The notes beneath the pieces are model-generated. The model did no database searches. It saw only the letters and a program-made list of their open reading frames with translations, and was not told the origin of the DNA. A DNA stretch of 8,247 bases, from assembly GCA_035513175.1 (NCBI GenBank), contig DATKCN010000219.1, positions 1 to 8,247 on the forward strand. Direction: 5' to 3'. Shown piece after piece: positions 1 through 7,428 of the stretch; within the stretch, counting starts at the first letter, position 1; each line of letters begins with the position of its first letter. Both the position numbers and the translations under genes were made by a program. The stretch is from DATKCN01 sp035513175 (GTDB lineage Bacteria; Chloroflexota; Chloroflexia; Thermomicrobiales; CFX8).

Positions 1-1284
1 GCGCTGGCTGCCCTGCAAGAGAACGCGCCCGACGCCGAACTGGTCGGCGTCGACGCCGCCAGCCTGCCCTTTCGCGACGGCGCCTTCGATGTCGTCATCT
101 CCAGCGACGTTATCGAGCATCTTCCGCACATCGAGCAACACGTCACCGAGGTGGCGCGCGTGCTCGCCCCCGGCGGCCTCTACCTGCTGAAGACCCCGAA
201 CCGCGTCGCGGCTGACGTCTACTACCGCCTGCGCGGATTACATGACGCCTACTTCTGGCACCCCTCGATGCTCTCGCCTCGCGAGGCGCGCGACCTGTTC
301 GCGCGGCACGGCTTCCGCGCGCGAATCCTCCCGCAACCACGCCTCACCAACGCCCAGCTCGCCAAGCTTCCGGGACCACGCCTCCTGCGCCCACTGGCAG
401 CCCGGGCGCCGCTCGCCTGGCTCCCCGCGCCGCTGCGTCCACATTTGGAGATCGTCGCCAGAAAGCCCGTCGAGCAGCCGGACGCAACGCCGAAGAGCCT
501 GCGTTTTACCGGCGAACGCGTGCTGCCCGGCCTGCCGGAAATGCGAGTCACATACCTGCAAAGCCTCGCCGCCTACGAGTTCGCGCTCGGCTTCGCCTCC
601 GGGCAGCGAGTGCTCGATTGCGGCTGCGGCGAGGGCTACGGCTCGGCCTTGCTGGCGGAGACGGCCGCCGAAGTCGTCGGGCTGGATCGCGACGCGCGGG
701 TCGTTGAGTTCGCGGCAGCGAAATACGCGCTATCTGACCGCCTGCGTTTCATCGCCTCCGATGCCGAGCGCCTCCCGTTCGACGACGGCGCCTTCGACCT
801 CATCACCTGCTTTCAGGTGCTGGAGCATCTCCACGACGCCCGCTCGTTCCTGCGCGAGGCTCGTCGAGTGCTGGCTCCTGGCGGCGCCCTGCTGCTGACA
901 ACCCCCAACGTGCTCGTCGCCGGCGAACGCCCCAACCCGCATCACGTCCACGACTACCGCCCCGACGAGCTCCAGGCTCTGCTCCATACCGTGTTCGACG
1001 CTGTCGAAATCCGAGGCGTCTTCGGCAGCGAGCGTGTCAACCAGTACCGCGCCAATAACGATCGCATCGTCCAGCGTCTGCTGCGTCTCGACCCGCTTGG
1101 CCTGCATCGCCGCGTCCCGAAGCGTCTGCTGGAGCCCCTCCACATCGGCCTCACGCGCCTCGTCCGCCGGCGTCTGAACGCAGGCAGCGACAGCGCCGTC
1201 ACCGCCATCACGACCGCCGACTTCCCGATCCATTCCGAGTCAGTCAACGCAGCCATCGATCTGATCGGCATCGCCCGCCGGTGA
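1..1284 (+). CDS. Tandem (two-domain) SAM-dependent methyltransferase, 5'-truncated by the window edge
   Basis: The frame is open from base 1 to the TGA at 1282-1284, giving 427 visible residues. The real start and motif I of the first domain lie upstream. The visible first domain has the class I (Methyltransf_11-like) pattern: LVGVDAASLPF and FDVVISSDVIEHL (about residues 14-42), then VLAPGG (54-59), ending near EIVARKP at about 150-156. After a linker a second, complete domain follows. It has motif I VLDCGCGEGYG (about 204-214), the acidic end of strand 2 VVGLDRD (225-231), FDLITCFQVLEHLHD and RRVLAPGGALLLTTPN. Such proteins transfer a methyl group from S-adenosylmethionine to a small molecule or glycan; the acceptor cannot be read from sequence. 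The gene converges on the GNAT gene, with a hairpin between the two stops. A GTG at 151 is a possible start but lies inside a conserved domain, so it is not the true start. The family call is firm; the substrate is unknown. Confidence 0.9.
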   Translation, partial: ALAALQENAPDAELVGVDAASLPFRDGAFDVVISSDVIEHLPHIEQHVTEVARVLAPGGLYLLKTPNRVAADVYYRLRGLHDAYFWHPSMLSPREARDLFARHGFRARILPQPRLTNAQLAKLPGPRLLRPLAARAPLAWLPAPLRPHLEIVARKPVEQPDATPKSLRFTGERVLPGLPEMRVTYLQSLAAYEFALGFASGQRVLDCGCGEGYGSALLAETAAEVVGLDRDARVVEFAAAKYALSDRLRFIASDAERLPFDDGAFDLITCFQVLEHLHDARSFLREARRVLAPGGALLLTTPNVLVAGERPNPHHVHDYRPDELQALLHTVFDAVEIRGVFGSERVNQYRANNDRIVQRLLRLDPLGLHRRVPKRLLEPLHIGLTRLVRRRLNAGSDSAVTAITTADFPIHSESVNAAIDLIGIARR

Positions 1285-1301
1285 CCACGCATCTCACGAC
1301 T

Positions 1302-1346
1302 CCCCCTCTCCCAGCACTGGGAGAGGGGGCCGGGGGGGTGAGGGCG
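1302..1346. terminator. Strong hairpin between convergent genes; REP-like palindrome, possible bidirectional terminator
   Basis: Bases 1302-1314 pair perfectly with 1317-1329 (13 bp, CCCCCTCTCCCAG against CTGGGAGAGGGGG), leaving only CA unpaired. A G-rich tail with GGGGTGAGGG runs to about 1344. It sits between the methyltransferase stop at 1284 and the GNAT stop at 1348 on the other strand, where a bidirectional terminator is expected. There is no T tract on either side, so intrinsic termination is not certain. From memory, the pattern CCCTCTCCC-N-GGGAGAGGG followed by GGGGTGAGGG recurs between genes in many GC-rich genomes, so it may be a dispersed REP-type repeat that also blocks transcription. 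Confidence 0.6.
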
Positions 1347-1347
1347 T

Positions 1348-2328
1348 TCACTCCCGCAGCACCTTCTCATACGACACCGTCCGCCCAACCTCCCGCATGC
1401 CCGCACGCTCGTAGAGCCGGTCCGCGCCTGTCAGGCTGCTGGCGTCGACGCCAAGGTTCACCTTGCTGTACTTACGCTGCCAGAACTCGTTGAATGACTC
1501 GTACATCAAGGCCAGCCCGATGCCCCGCTTGCGATGTTCGCGTAGCACGCCGACCACCGAGATTCGCCCAGTGTCTGCTATACCCTTCGAGCCTGGCAGC
1601 CCCAGTAGAATCCCGACAACCGCCTCACCGTCGACCGCCAGCAGCCACAGAGACGCATCGAAGTCCGTCTGAGCCGTGATGCGGTAGTACACGAACTCCT
1701 CGAATGACATCGGCGAATAGCCATACTGATCCTGCCATGACGCTTCGAGCGTTTCCCAGACCGCGCGCTCGTCCTGTCCCGGCACGAAGCGACGCACGGC
1801 AACCCCCGGCGGCCATACAGGCTGGGGCGGCTGCTCGGTCAGCTCAATTTCCATCGTCAAGCCGTCGCGGTGATGCGCGAACCCACGCGTTGACAGCAGC
1901 CGTTGCATGTCCTGACTTGTGCTGACCGTATACCCGAGCAGCACAACCCGCTCCCCGTCCGGCGCCAGATGGGCGCTGTGACGAGCCTTTGCTTCGACCG
2001 CTTCAAGCAACGCGCCAGCGATCACCGCGTGCTCAGGATGGACGTACGCTTCGAACTCGAAGTCGGTAAACGGCTCGGCCTGGAAATACTCCAGATATCC
2101 CACCACGCGCCCATCCGGCGCGATGACGAGCGTGTCCTCATCACCATCCTGCCGGTGTGGGTCTTCCCAGTGCCGCCGCAGATCGACAGCTGACGACGGC
2201 CCCGTCGAGACTCCGGCCGCCACACAGGCGCGCTCCAGCGCGACAACCGCCTCGACATCGTCCAGCGTCGGGGCGCGCGTCATGTAGCCCTCCGGCAGCT
2301 GAGACAAGAACGACTCGGAGACGCCCAT
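1348..2328 (-). CDS. Tandem GNAT-family N-acetyltransferase
   Basis: This 326-residue protein consists of two GNAT folds. The N-terminal one (about residues 15-165) is degenerate: it opens with MTRAPTLDDVEAVVALERA, and RLLSTRGFAHHRDGLTMEI is its closing part. The C-terminal one (about 176-326) has the acetyl-CoA-binding motif A ISVVGVLREHRKRGIGLALM, with the R-K-R-G-I-G pyrophosphate loop at 266-271. It then has motif B NLGVDASSLTGADRLYERAGM. It would transfer an acyl group from acyl-CoA to an amine in the cytoplasm; the acceptor is unknown. The tandem layout is that of mycothiol synthase (MshD) and several uncharacterised proteins, but nothing here points to mycothiol. The start at 2328 is supported by GGAG (2337-2340 on the complement) 8 nt upstream; a second ATG at residue 16 is less likely. 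The gene lies 289 bp from the M19 gene and is probably transcribed separately. Confidence 0.88.
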   Translation of the reverse strand: MGVSESFLSQLPEGYMTRAPTLDDVEAVVALERACVAAGVSTGPSSAVDLRRHWEDPHRQDGDEDTLVIAPDGRVVGYLEYFQAEPFTDFEFEAYVHPEHAVIAGALLEAVEAKARHSAHLAPDGERVVLLGYTVSTSQDMQRLLSTRGFAHHRDGLTMEIELTEQPPQPVWPPGVAVRRFVPGQDERAVWETLEASWQDQYGYSPMSFEEFVYYRITAQTDFDASLWLLAVDGEAVVGILLGLPGSKGIADTGRISVVGVLREHRKRGIGLALMYESFNEFWQRKYSKVNLGVDASSLTGADRLYERAGMREVGRTVSYEKVLRE

Positions 2329-2346
2329 TCACCACACTCCAAAACA

Positions 2347-2366
2347 TTGACGAGACGAATTGTCAA
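2347..2366 (-). promoter_or_regulatory. Possible promoter/operator of the GNAT gene: TTGACA hexamer overlapping a dyad
   Basis: Read on the minus strand, 2366-2361 is TTGACA, a perfect -35 hexamer, 32 nt upstream of the GNAT start codon. The sequence at the usual -10 distance (TTTGGA or TGTTTT) is a poor match. The hexamer is one arm of a short dyad, TTGAC-N10-GTCAA (2347-2351 and 2362-2366), which could be a repressor site. Such a short dyad can occur by chance, so this is a weak call. Confidence 0.25.
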
Positions 2367-2390
2367 CCGGCAGCACGGCGCTTTGATGCC

Positions 2391-2515
2391 GTAGGGGCGC
2401 ATGGCAATGCGCCCGGCTGGAAGCAGGCCTCGCTGGATCGGCAGCCCGGCATCCAGTTCGCCCTTGTGGCTCGAAGGGGACCGGTGTCTGGTCGCGCATT
2501 GCCATGCGCCACTAC
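2391..2515. repeat. 125-bp REP/BIME- or MITE-like element bounded by inverted palindromes
   Basis: The left end (2391-2412) and the reverse complement of the right end (2494-2515) agree at 21 of 22 positions; the only difference is G or T at the fifth base. Each end contains GCGCATGGCAATGCGC, itself a hairpin with a 6-bp stem (GCGCAT/ATGCGC) and a GGCA loop. The 81 bases between them carry a smaller pair, CTGGAT (2433-2438) and ATCCAG (2451-2456), and no convincing reading frame. Two hairpins in opposite orientation around a spacer is the layout of a BIME, or of a very small non-autonomous element. No clear target-site duplication is visible. It lies between the M19 and GNAT genes and accounts for nearly half of that spacer. 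The rest of the spacer holds only the GNAT promoter region and a short direct repeat. Confidence 0.7.
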
Positions 2516-2586
2516 CGTGTTCGCGCCTTTCCATATCCATCACGCACGCAACAGGCCGGCAGTCTGGCGCCGGAATCAGCCCCTAT

Positions 2587-2621
2587 CCGCTCCCCGCTAC
2601 CCGCCAACCGCTCCCCGCTAC
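2587..2621. repeat. Two direct copies of CCGCTCCCCGCTAC, 21-bp period
   Basis: The 14-mer CCGCTCCCCGCTAC occurs at 2587-2600 and again, identically, at 2608-2621. The second copy runs into the stop codon of the M19 gene (CTA on the plus strand at 2618-2620, read as TAG). Small G-rich tandem repeats like this arise by slippage; no function is evident. Confidence 0.6.
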
Positions 2622-3676
2622 TTCCACACCTGCTCGAACACCCGCAGGTAGTTCTCGCCCAGGATCTTCCGCACGTCATCCTCGCTGTAGCCGCGCGCCA
2701 GCATGCGGTCGATGAAGTTCGTCACCTGCGTGTAGTTCCACCAGCCGTCGAGCGCCCGCATCGGCGAGCGCACATCACTCGTGATCAGCCGCCCGTAGCG
2801 CCCAGCCACGTCCGGATACTCTGGCTCGCCCCATGGGTCGTGCTCGTGGTCCGGGTAGGTGCCCAGCGACATGTCGGTGCCGATGCCGATGTGGTCTGTG
2901 TTCCCGACGAGTTGCGCCACGTAGTCGACGTGGTCGATGAAGTCGTTCACCGTCGGCCAGTGGTCGGCGTCCGCCTTCATCACCAGAGGCCCCCAGGGCG
3001 CCAGCCCGATCACGCCGCCCCTGGCGACGCAGGCCGTGATCTGGTCGTCGTCGATGTTGCGAGGGTTCGGGACGACGCCGTTCGGGTTTGAGTGGCTGAA
3101 TACGCACGGCGCGCTGCTGCGCTCGATGATCTCCAGCGATGACCGCTTGCCCAGGTGCGTGCAATCCAGCAACAGCCCGACGCGGTTGCACTCATCGACC
3201 ACCAGCTCTCCGAAGCGCGTCAGGCCGCTGCTGGTGCGGTCCAGCGCTCCGTCGCAGATCAGGTTGGTCGTGTTGTAGGCCGGCAGCATCATGCGCAGCC
3301 CCAGCTTGTAGAAGGCTTCGATGCGGTGCAGCCTGTCGCCGATGAAGTCGCCGCCCTGCGCCGCGATCAGGATCGAGGTCTTGCCCTCCTTCTTGGCGCG
3401 GCGGATGTCCTTCGCCGTCTCGACCAGGATGATGTTCTGGTTCTGCCGGGCCACAAGATGCCAGAACATGCCCTCTTCCATCGCCTGCTCGACGTTGGCG
3501 TGCGGCCGCCAGGCCGTCGCGGCATACGACGTCACACCGTGCCGGTGCGCCTCCGGAAAGTTGGCGTCCGGCCATATCTGCATGCACGAGTCGATGAAGA
3601 TGTACGGATGATCCTGTGCGAGGATCGGGTGAAACCCCTTGTTCGCGTTCTCCAGCTCAGCCGTCGTAAACGCCAT
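2618..3676 (-). CDS. Peptidase M19 (membrane/renal dipeptidase) family protein with an altered metal site
   Basis: The 352-residue protein fits M19 along its length: GLRMMLPAYNTTNLICDG (126-143), GLTRFGELVVDECNRVGLLLDCTH (151-174), FSHSNPNGVVPNPRNIDDD (193-211), IGIGTDMS (263-270) and the C-terminal GENYLRVFEQVW. The metal-binding histidines H174 (DCTH) and H195 (SHS), R206 and D268 are present. Typical members begin with D-G-H-N-D, where H and D bind zinc; here the place reads D29-S-C-M-Q33. The bridging Glu of the usual EGG is Gln107 (AAQGG). Canonical members hydrolyse dipeptides through two zinc ions, so this one probably binds metal differently or acts on another substrate. From memory, an HxD-less subgroup with Gln at this place exists among bacterial COG2355 proteins. 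No signal peptide or membrane segment is seen, so it is likely cytoplasmic. The start is supported by GGGAGG (3684-3689 on the complement) 7 nt upstream. It lies 80 bp downstream of the kinase. Confidence 0.88.
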   Translation of the reverse strand: MAFTTAELENANKGFHPILAQDHPYIFIDSCMQIWPDANFPEAHRHGVTSYAATAWRPHANVEQAMEEGMFWHLVARQNQNIILVETAKDIRRAKKEGKTSILIAAQGGDFIGDRLHRIEAFYKLGLRMMLPAYNTTNLICDGALDRTSSGLTRFGELVVDECNRVGLLLDCTHLGKRSSLEIIERSSAPCVFSHSNPNGVVPNPRNIDDDQITACVARGGVIGLAPWGPLVMKADADHWPTVNDFIDHVDYVAQLVGNTDHIGIGTDMSLGTYPDHEHDPWGEPEYPDVAGRYGRLITSDVRSPMRALDGWWNYTQVTNFIDRMLARGYSEDDVRKILGENYLRVFEQVWK

Positions 3677-3711
3677 GTGCTTCCCTCCCTGCGTCCGAAC
3701 CGAGTGTGTGC

Positions 3712-3717
3712 ATCATA
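3712..3717 (-). promoter_or_regulatory. Possible -10 element (TATGAT) upstream of the M19 gene
   Basis: On the minus strand 3717-3712 reads TATGAT, five of six bases of the sigma-70 -10 consensus, 35 nt upstream of the M19 start codon. No recognisable -35 hexamer lies 16-18 nt further upstream. AT-rich hexamers are rare in this GC-rich sequence, which gives it some weight. It would allow the M19 gene to be transcribed separately from the kinase. Confidence 0.3.
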
Positions 3718-3756
3718 CGACGGGACCCGCGTCCAGACCCGCGCGTCCCCCCACCC

Positions 3757-5802
3757 TCACCCCTCAACCGGCAACGTAAACCGGAACGTGCTGCCGGATC
3801 CAGGCTCGCTGGAAACCGTGATCCTGCCGCCGTGGGCCTCCACCAGCGAGCGGCTGATATACAGGCCGAGCCCCAGGCCCCTGGAGCCGCTGTGCTCGCT
3901 GTCGTGCCGGTAGAAGCGTTCGAAGATGCGCTCGAGCGCGCTCGGTGGAATGCCGATGCCGCTGTCCTGAATCGCGACGAACGCTTCCCGTCGCCCACCG
4001 GACGCGCTCGATTCACCCACCGTCACGACGATGTCGCCGCCGGCAGGGGAGTAGCTGATCGCGTTCGAGAGCAGATTCTGTATCACCTGCGAGACGCGAT
4101 CGCCGTCCCAGTGCCCCCGCAGCTCGCCTGCCGGAAGCTCGACCCGGATCACGTGCCCGCGGGTCAGCGCCTGGCTGTACCCGGCCACGGTTCGTGCCAG
4201 CGCCGTCAGGTCGACCTGCTCCCGGCGCAGCTCCGAGCGCCCGGCCTCGAGCCGCGCGGCGTCCAGCAGGTCGTTGATCAGGCGCTCCAGATGCTGGGAC
4301 TGCCCGACGATCGCGTTGACGGCCGCGTCGCTGTACATTCGCCTGCGCTGCATGAGCTGGGCGAACCCCTTGATCGACGTGAGCGGGGATTTCAGGTCGT
4401 GAGTCACGATCGTCATGAACTCGCGCTGCATCAGCTCCGTCTCCCGGCGGTGTGAAATGTCCCGGATGACCGACAGATAGACCGCGTCAGCCCCGAGCGA
4501 CACCACCGTTGCCTTGGCTTCGACCGGCACGATCGCGCCGTCCTTGCGCCGCAGGTCCAGCTCGCCCGTCCAGTACCCCTGCGCCATGAACTTGTCGAAT
4601 TCGCCAGCGGTCCACGCGCTGCCGAGCGCCGTCAGGTCGGCTATCCCCATTGTCAACAGCTCCGCGCGGCTATAGCCCAGCAGCTCGCTGGCGGCGGGGT
4701 TGACGTCGAGGAAGCGTCCCTCGTCGTCGGACACGAGAATGGTGTCGCCCGCGTAATCAATCAGGCCGCGGTACCGCGCCTCCGCGCTCTGCGACTCCCG
4801 GTACAGCCGGGCGTTTTCGGCCGCGACCGCGGACTCCGACGCGAACAGCCTCGAATTGTCGATCGCCACGGCAACGCGCCCAGCCAGCTCGCGGGCCAGC
4901 GCCAGATCGTCCGGCTCGAAGACGCGGCCCGACGACGAGTACACGAACGAGATCGCGCCCAGCGACCGGCTGCGGGCGATCAGCGGCACGCAGATGTACG
5001 AGCGAATGTCGAGCAGGCGCAACAGCTCGCGATGTCGCTCGCCGCGCGCGGCCCGTTCGACCCCCTCGGCCGCAACCGTCGGGTGGAACGTCGGCTCGCC
5101 CGACCGGATCACGCTCATGGGTGGAGTCGCCGCGCCCGGCTCGTGTGGATACTGCTCCTCCAGCTCGACGAGCAGGGGCTCGAACGATGGGTCGCGATGC
5201 TTCATCGCCAGCCGCCGGATCGCTCCGACATCATCCACGATGTCGACGACACACCAGTCCGCCAGCCCGGGCACGATCAGGTCGACGACGTTAGCGAGGG
5301 TCGTCTCGTAGTCGAGCGATGCCGACAGCAGCTCGCTGGCCCGGGTCAGGAATGCGAGCGCGGCTTCGTTCCGCCGGCCCGCCGTGACGTCGTCGAACAC
5401 GACGACGGCGCCCGTGATGGCTCCTCCCGCTTCCCGCAACGGCGCCGAATTGACGCGAATCGTGACATGCGAGCCGTCGCCACGGATGACGTCGATTTCC
5501 TCGGCCTCGACGACCTCGCCGAGCTTGAGCGCGCGCGACAGGGGCCATTCGTCCGGCTCGAGCGGCGATCCGCCGTTTCGGTAGCCCTGGTACGAGCGGT
5601 ATGAGTCGACGTGCCAGTCGTCTGAGAACGTGTGCCGCAGGATGCGCTCGGCGTGCTCGTTCTGGAGCACGACGCGGCCGTCCGGGGCGTCGGCGACGAT
5701 CACCGCGAGCGGGAGCTGCCGCAGGATTGTCTCGAATCTGGACCGATCCGCCGCGAGCTGCTGGATGATCTGGTATAGCTCGGCAGCCGACGCGTCACCC
5801 AT
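3757..5802 (-). CDS. Soluble PAS-GAF-PAS sensor histidine kinase
   Basis: This 681-residue protein has a PAS domain (about 22-140), a GAF domain (about 150-320, with YICVPLIARSRSLGAISFVY at 269-288), a short helical linker, a second PAS domain (about 340-455, with ILVSDDEGRFLDVNPAASELLGYS), and the kinase core. The H-box is VTHDLKSPL with the phospho-acceptor His468. The ATPase domain has the N-box NLLSNA (Asn580), G1 DSGIGI (613-618), the F-box FERF (627-630) and G2 GLGLGLYIS (642-650). All catalytic motifs look intact. There is no membrane segment or receiver domain, so it should sense a cytoplasmic or diffusible signal and pass phosphate to a separate response regulator. None is encoded in this window. 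The GAF and PAS ligands cannot be deduced. The start at 5802 has a modest purine-rich stretch (GGGGGAAGG) about 8 nt upstream. The gene lies 90 bp downstream of the GMC gene in the same direction and may be co-transcribed with it. Confidence 0.93.
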   Translation of the reverse strand: MGDASAAELYQIIQQLAADRSRFETILRQLPLAVIVADAPDGRVVLQNEHAERILRHTFSDDWHVDSYRSYQGYRNGGSPLEPDEWPLSRALKLGEVVEAEEIDVIRGDGSHVTIRVNSAPLREAGGAITGAVVVFDDVTAGRRNEAALAFLTRASELLSASLDYETTLANVVDLIVPGLADWCVVDIVDDVGAIRRLAMKHRDPSFEPLLVELEEQYPHEPGAATPPMSVIRSGEPTFHPTVAAEGVERAARGERHRELLRLLDIRSYICVPLIARSRSLGAISFVYSSSGRVFEPDDLALARELAGRVAVAIDNSRLFASESAVAAENARLYRESQSAEARYRGLIDYAGDTILVSDDEGRFLDVNPAASELLGYSRAELLTMGIADLTALGSAWTAGEFDKFMAQGYWTGELDLRRKDGAIVPVEAKATVVSLGADAVYLSVIRDISHRRETELMQREFMTIVTHDLKSPLTSIKGFAQLMQRRRMYSDAAVNAIVGQSQHLERLINDLLDAARLEAGRSELRREQVDLTALARTVAGYSQALTRGHVIRVELPAGELRGHWDGDRVSQVIQNLLSNAISYSPAGGDIVVTVGESSASGGRREAFVAIQDSGIGIPPSALERIFERFYRHDSEHSGSRGLGLGLYISRSLVEAHGGRITVSSEPGSGSTFRFTLPVEG

Positions 5803-5892
5803 CGTCTGCGCCTTCCCCCGGCACGAACGCCATTCGGACGCTCTGGCGCCCCGCGCGTCCAGCGTGATGCAGCATATCTACCACCCTCGCGA

Positions 5893-7419
5893 TCAGCTTC
5901 CGATGCGTTCCGCCAGGTGCTCGGCGACCATCGCCGCCGGTAGGTTCGTGTTCGCGCGCATGATGACCGGAAAGATCGAGGCGTCGCAGACGTACAGGCC
6001 GTCGAGCCCGTGCAGCTTGCCGTCCGCATTGACGACGCTGCCCGCATCGGTGGCGGGCCCCATGCGGCACGTGCTGGTCGGGTGATAGTAGATGCCGACC
6101 GTGCGTTCGATGAAGTCAATCAGCTCGGCGCGGCTCGCGGCGCCCGGTCCAGGCGTCACTTCCTCGGCCAACAGCCCGCTGGCCAACGACGGCGCCATGA
6201 TCTCGCGCCCCAGCCGGATGCCGTCCAGCAGCGCTTCGAGATCATCGCCTGCGTCGTCGGTGAGGTAGCCGTGGTCGATCAGCGGAGCAGCCGCCGGATC
6301 GGTCGACGCCAGCCGCACCGTCCCAACCGACTTTGGCGCCACCGACGACACCGACACCCAGTAGCCCCGCTCGCCCGTGTCGGGATCCCGGATGATGACC
6401 GAAAACAGGTGCAGGTCGAACGCCTCCTTGCAACGGCCGCTGCGCGTCTTCAGCAGCGCCTGCTCGTCAGGCGTCCAGCGCGTTCGCTCGAACTCGTCCA
6501 TCTCCGCGTCGAGCCGGTCCGAGCCACGATAGATAAGCCCGGCTGCCGGATGGTCCGCCAGCGCGCGTCCCACGCCCGGCAGGTCGTGGACCGCCTGAAT
6601 GCCCAGCGCGCGCAGCTCGTCTGCCGGGCCGATGCCGGAGCGCAGCAGAATGCCTGGTGAGCCGTACGCTCCTGCGGATAGCACGATGCGTCCTGCTGCG
6701 ATCCGGCGCGCGTCGCCGTCGATGATTGCGTGCGCCGCGATAGCTCGCCCGTCCCGCGTCTCGATGCAGTCCACCAGCGCGTTCCCGATGACTGTCAGAT
6801 TCGACTGCCCGCGCACCGGATCGAGGTAACCGAGCGCCGTGTTCCAGCGCATCCCGTCATGCACATTGACCGGCGAGCCTGCGACTCCCTCCGTCTCGCG
6901 CGGATCGTTCATCCCGATCGACCGTGGTATGCCTGCCGCGACCGCGCCCTCCACGAACGCGCGGTGGAACGGCGTCAGCTCCTCGTCCGCCACCTCGCGC
7001 ACCCGCAGCCCGCGCTTGGCCCGCTCGAACGCTGGCGCGACCGATTCCCAGTCCCAGCCCGTGTTGCCCAGTTCCGCCCAGTGGTCGTAGTCGCGACGAT
7101 GGCCCAGCAACGCAACGCAGCCGTTGTGCGCCGAACAGCCGCCAATCACCCGGGCGCGGCTGTACGGAATCGGCGCCATCTGAGCTGCGTGCGCGATCCC
7201 CTCATATCCCCAGTTGTGTGTCAACGGGATCGTGCGCGCCTCCAGCAGATCGGCCGGCCAGCGCCCGTCAGCCAACGCCCCATAATCCGGCCCCGCCTCC
7301 AGCAGCAGCACGTTGCGGCTCGTGTCCCGCGCCACGATGCCCGCCAGCGCGGCGCCGGACGTGCCGCCGCCAATCACCAGCACGTCGATCTGCTCGGGAA
7401 TGGCTCCACCGTGCCACAT
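5893..7419 (-). CDS. GMC-family FAD-dependent oxidoreductase (choline dehydrogenase-like)
   Basis: This 508-residue protein has the length and motifs of glucose-methanol-choline oxidoreductases. The FAD-binding Rossmann loop is VLVIGGGTSGAALAG with GGGTSG at about 17-22, and LLLEAGPDYG carries the ribose-binding Glu41. The first GMC signature region is ARVIGGCSAHNG (about 89-100), and the second is GAYGSPGILLRSGIGP (250-265). The C-terminal catalytic part has YYHPTSTCRMG with His446, and the second catalytic position, in ANTNLPAAM, appears to be Asn492. The His-Asn pair is that of choline oxidase/dehydrogenase rather than glucose oxidase (His-His). It would oxidise an alcohol and pass electrons to FAD; the substrate is not readable. 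No signal peptide is seen. The frame continues upstream to an ATG at 7470, but the ATG at 7419 has GGAGG 4 nt before it and gives the normal N-terminus, so it is preferred. It diverges from the dioxygenase gene. Confidence 0.93.
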   Translation of the reverse strand: MWHGGAIPEQIDVLVIGGGTSGAALAGIVARDTSRNVLLLEAGPDYGALADGRWPADLLEARTIPLTHNWGYEGIAHAAQMAPIPYSRARVIGGCSAHNGCVALLGHRRDYDHWAELGNTGWDWESVAPAFERAKRGLRVREVADEELTPFHRAFVEGAVAAGIPRSIGMNDPRETEGVAGSPVNVHDGMRWNTALGYLDPVRGQSNLTVIGNALVDCIETRDGRAIAAHAIIDGDARRIAAGRIVLSAGAYGSPGILLRSGIGPADELRALGIQAVHDLPGVGRALADHPAAGLIYRGSDRLDAEMDEFERTRWTPDEQALLKTRSGRCKEAFDLHLFSVIIRDPDTGERGYWVSVSSVAPKSVGTVRLASTDPAAAPLIDHGYLTDDAGDDLEALLDGIRLGREIMAPSLASGLLAEEVTPGPGAASRAELIDFIERTVGIYYHPTSTCRMGPATDAGSVVNADGKLHGLDGLYVCDASIFPVIMRANTNLPAAMVAEHLAERIGS

Positions 7420-7423
7420 TGTT

Positions 7424-7428
7424 CCTCC
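7424..7428 (-). promoter_or_regulatory. Shine-Dalgarno GGAGG that decides the GMC start
   Basis: On the minus strand the sequence reads GTGGAGGAACAATG, a full GGAGG 4 nt before the ATG at 7419. The ATG at 7470 lacks a comparable site and would add 17 residues before the usual GMC N-terminus. The same 12 bases, GGAGGAACAATG, precede and include the start of the divergent dioxygenase gene. Confidence 0.75.

Noticed and set aside
151..153. GTG as the start of the methyltransferase
   Set aside because: The frame is open back to base 1, and the upstream residues carry the methyltransferase motif through DVIEHL, so this codon is internal.
730..1233. 167-codon minus-strand frame inside the methyltransferase gene
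   Set aside because: It is antisense to the second methyltransferase domain and has no domain or ribosome-binding site of its own.
2157..2715. Plus-strand open frames across the M19-GNAT spacer
   Set aside because: They run through the palindromic element and both neighbouring genes antisense, with no ribosome-binding site or domain, so I treat the spacer as non-coding.
3754..3763. CCCTCACCCC at the kinase stop, the complement of the tail of the hairpin repeat near 1335-1344
   Set aside because: Only about ten low-complexity bases are shared and the hairpin part is absent, so chance is sufficient.
3155..4455. Long plus-strand open frames (3155-3913, 252 codons; 3706-4455, 249 codons)
   Set aside because: They lie opposite the M19 and histidine kinase genes, whose motifs are unmistakable. 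The first also crosses from one gene into the next through an intergenic gap.
5803..5892. Possible terminator between the GMC and kinase genes
   Set aside because: Short GC-rich pairings can be drawn, but there is no stable stem followed by a T tract.
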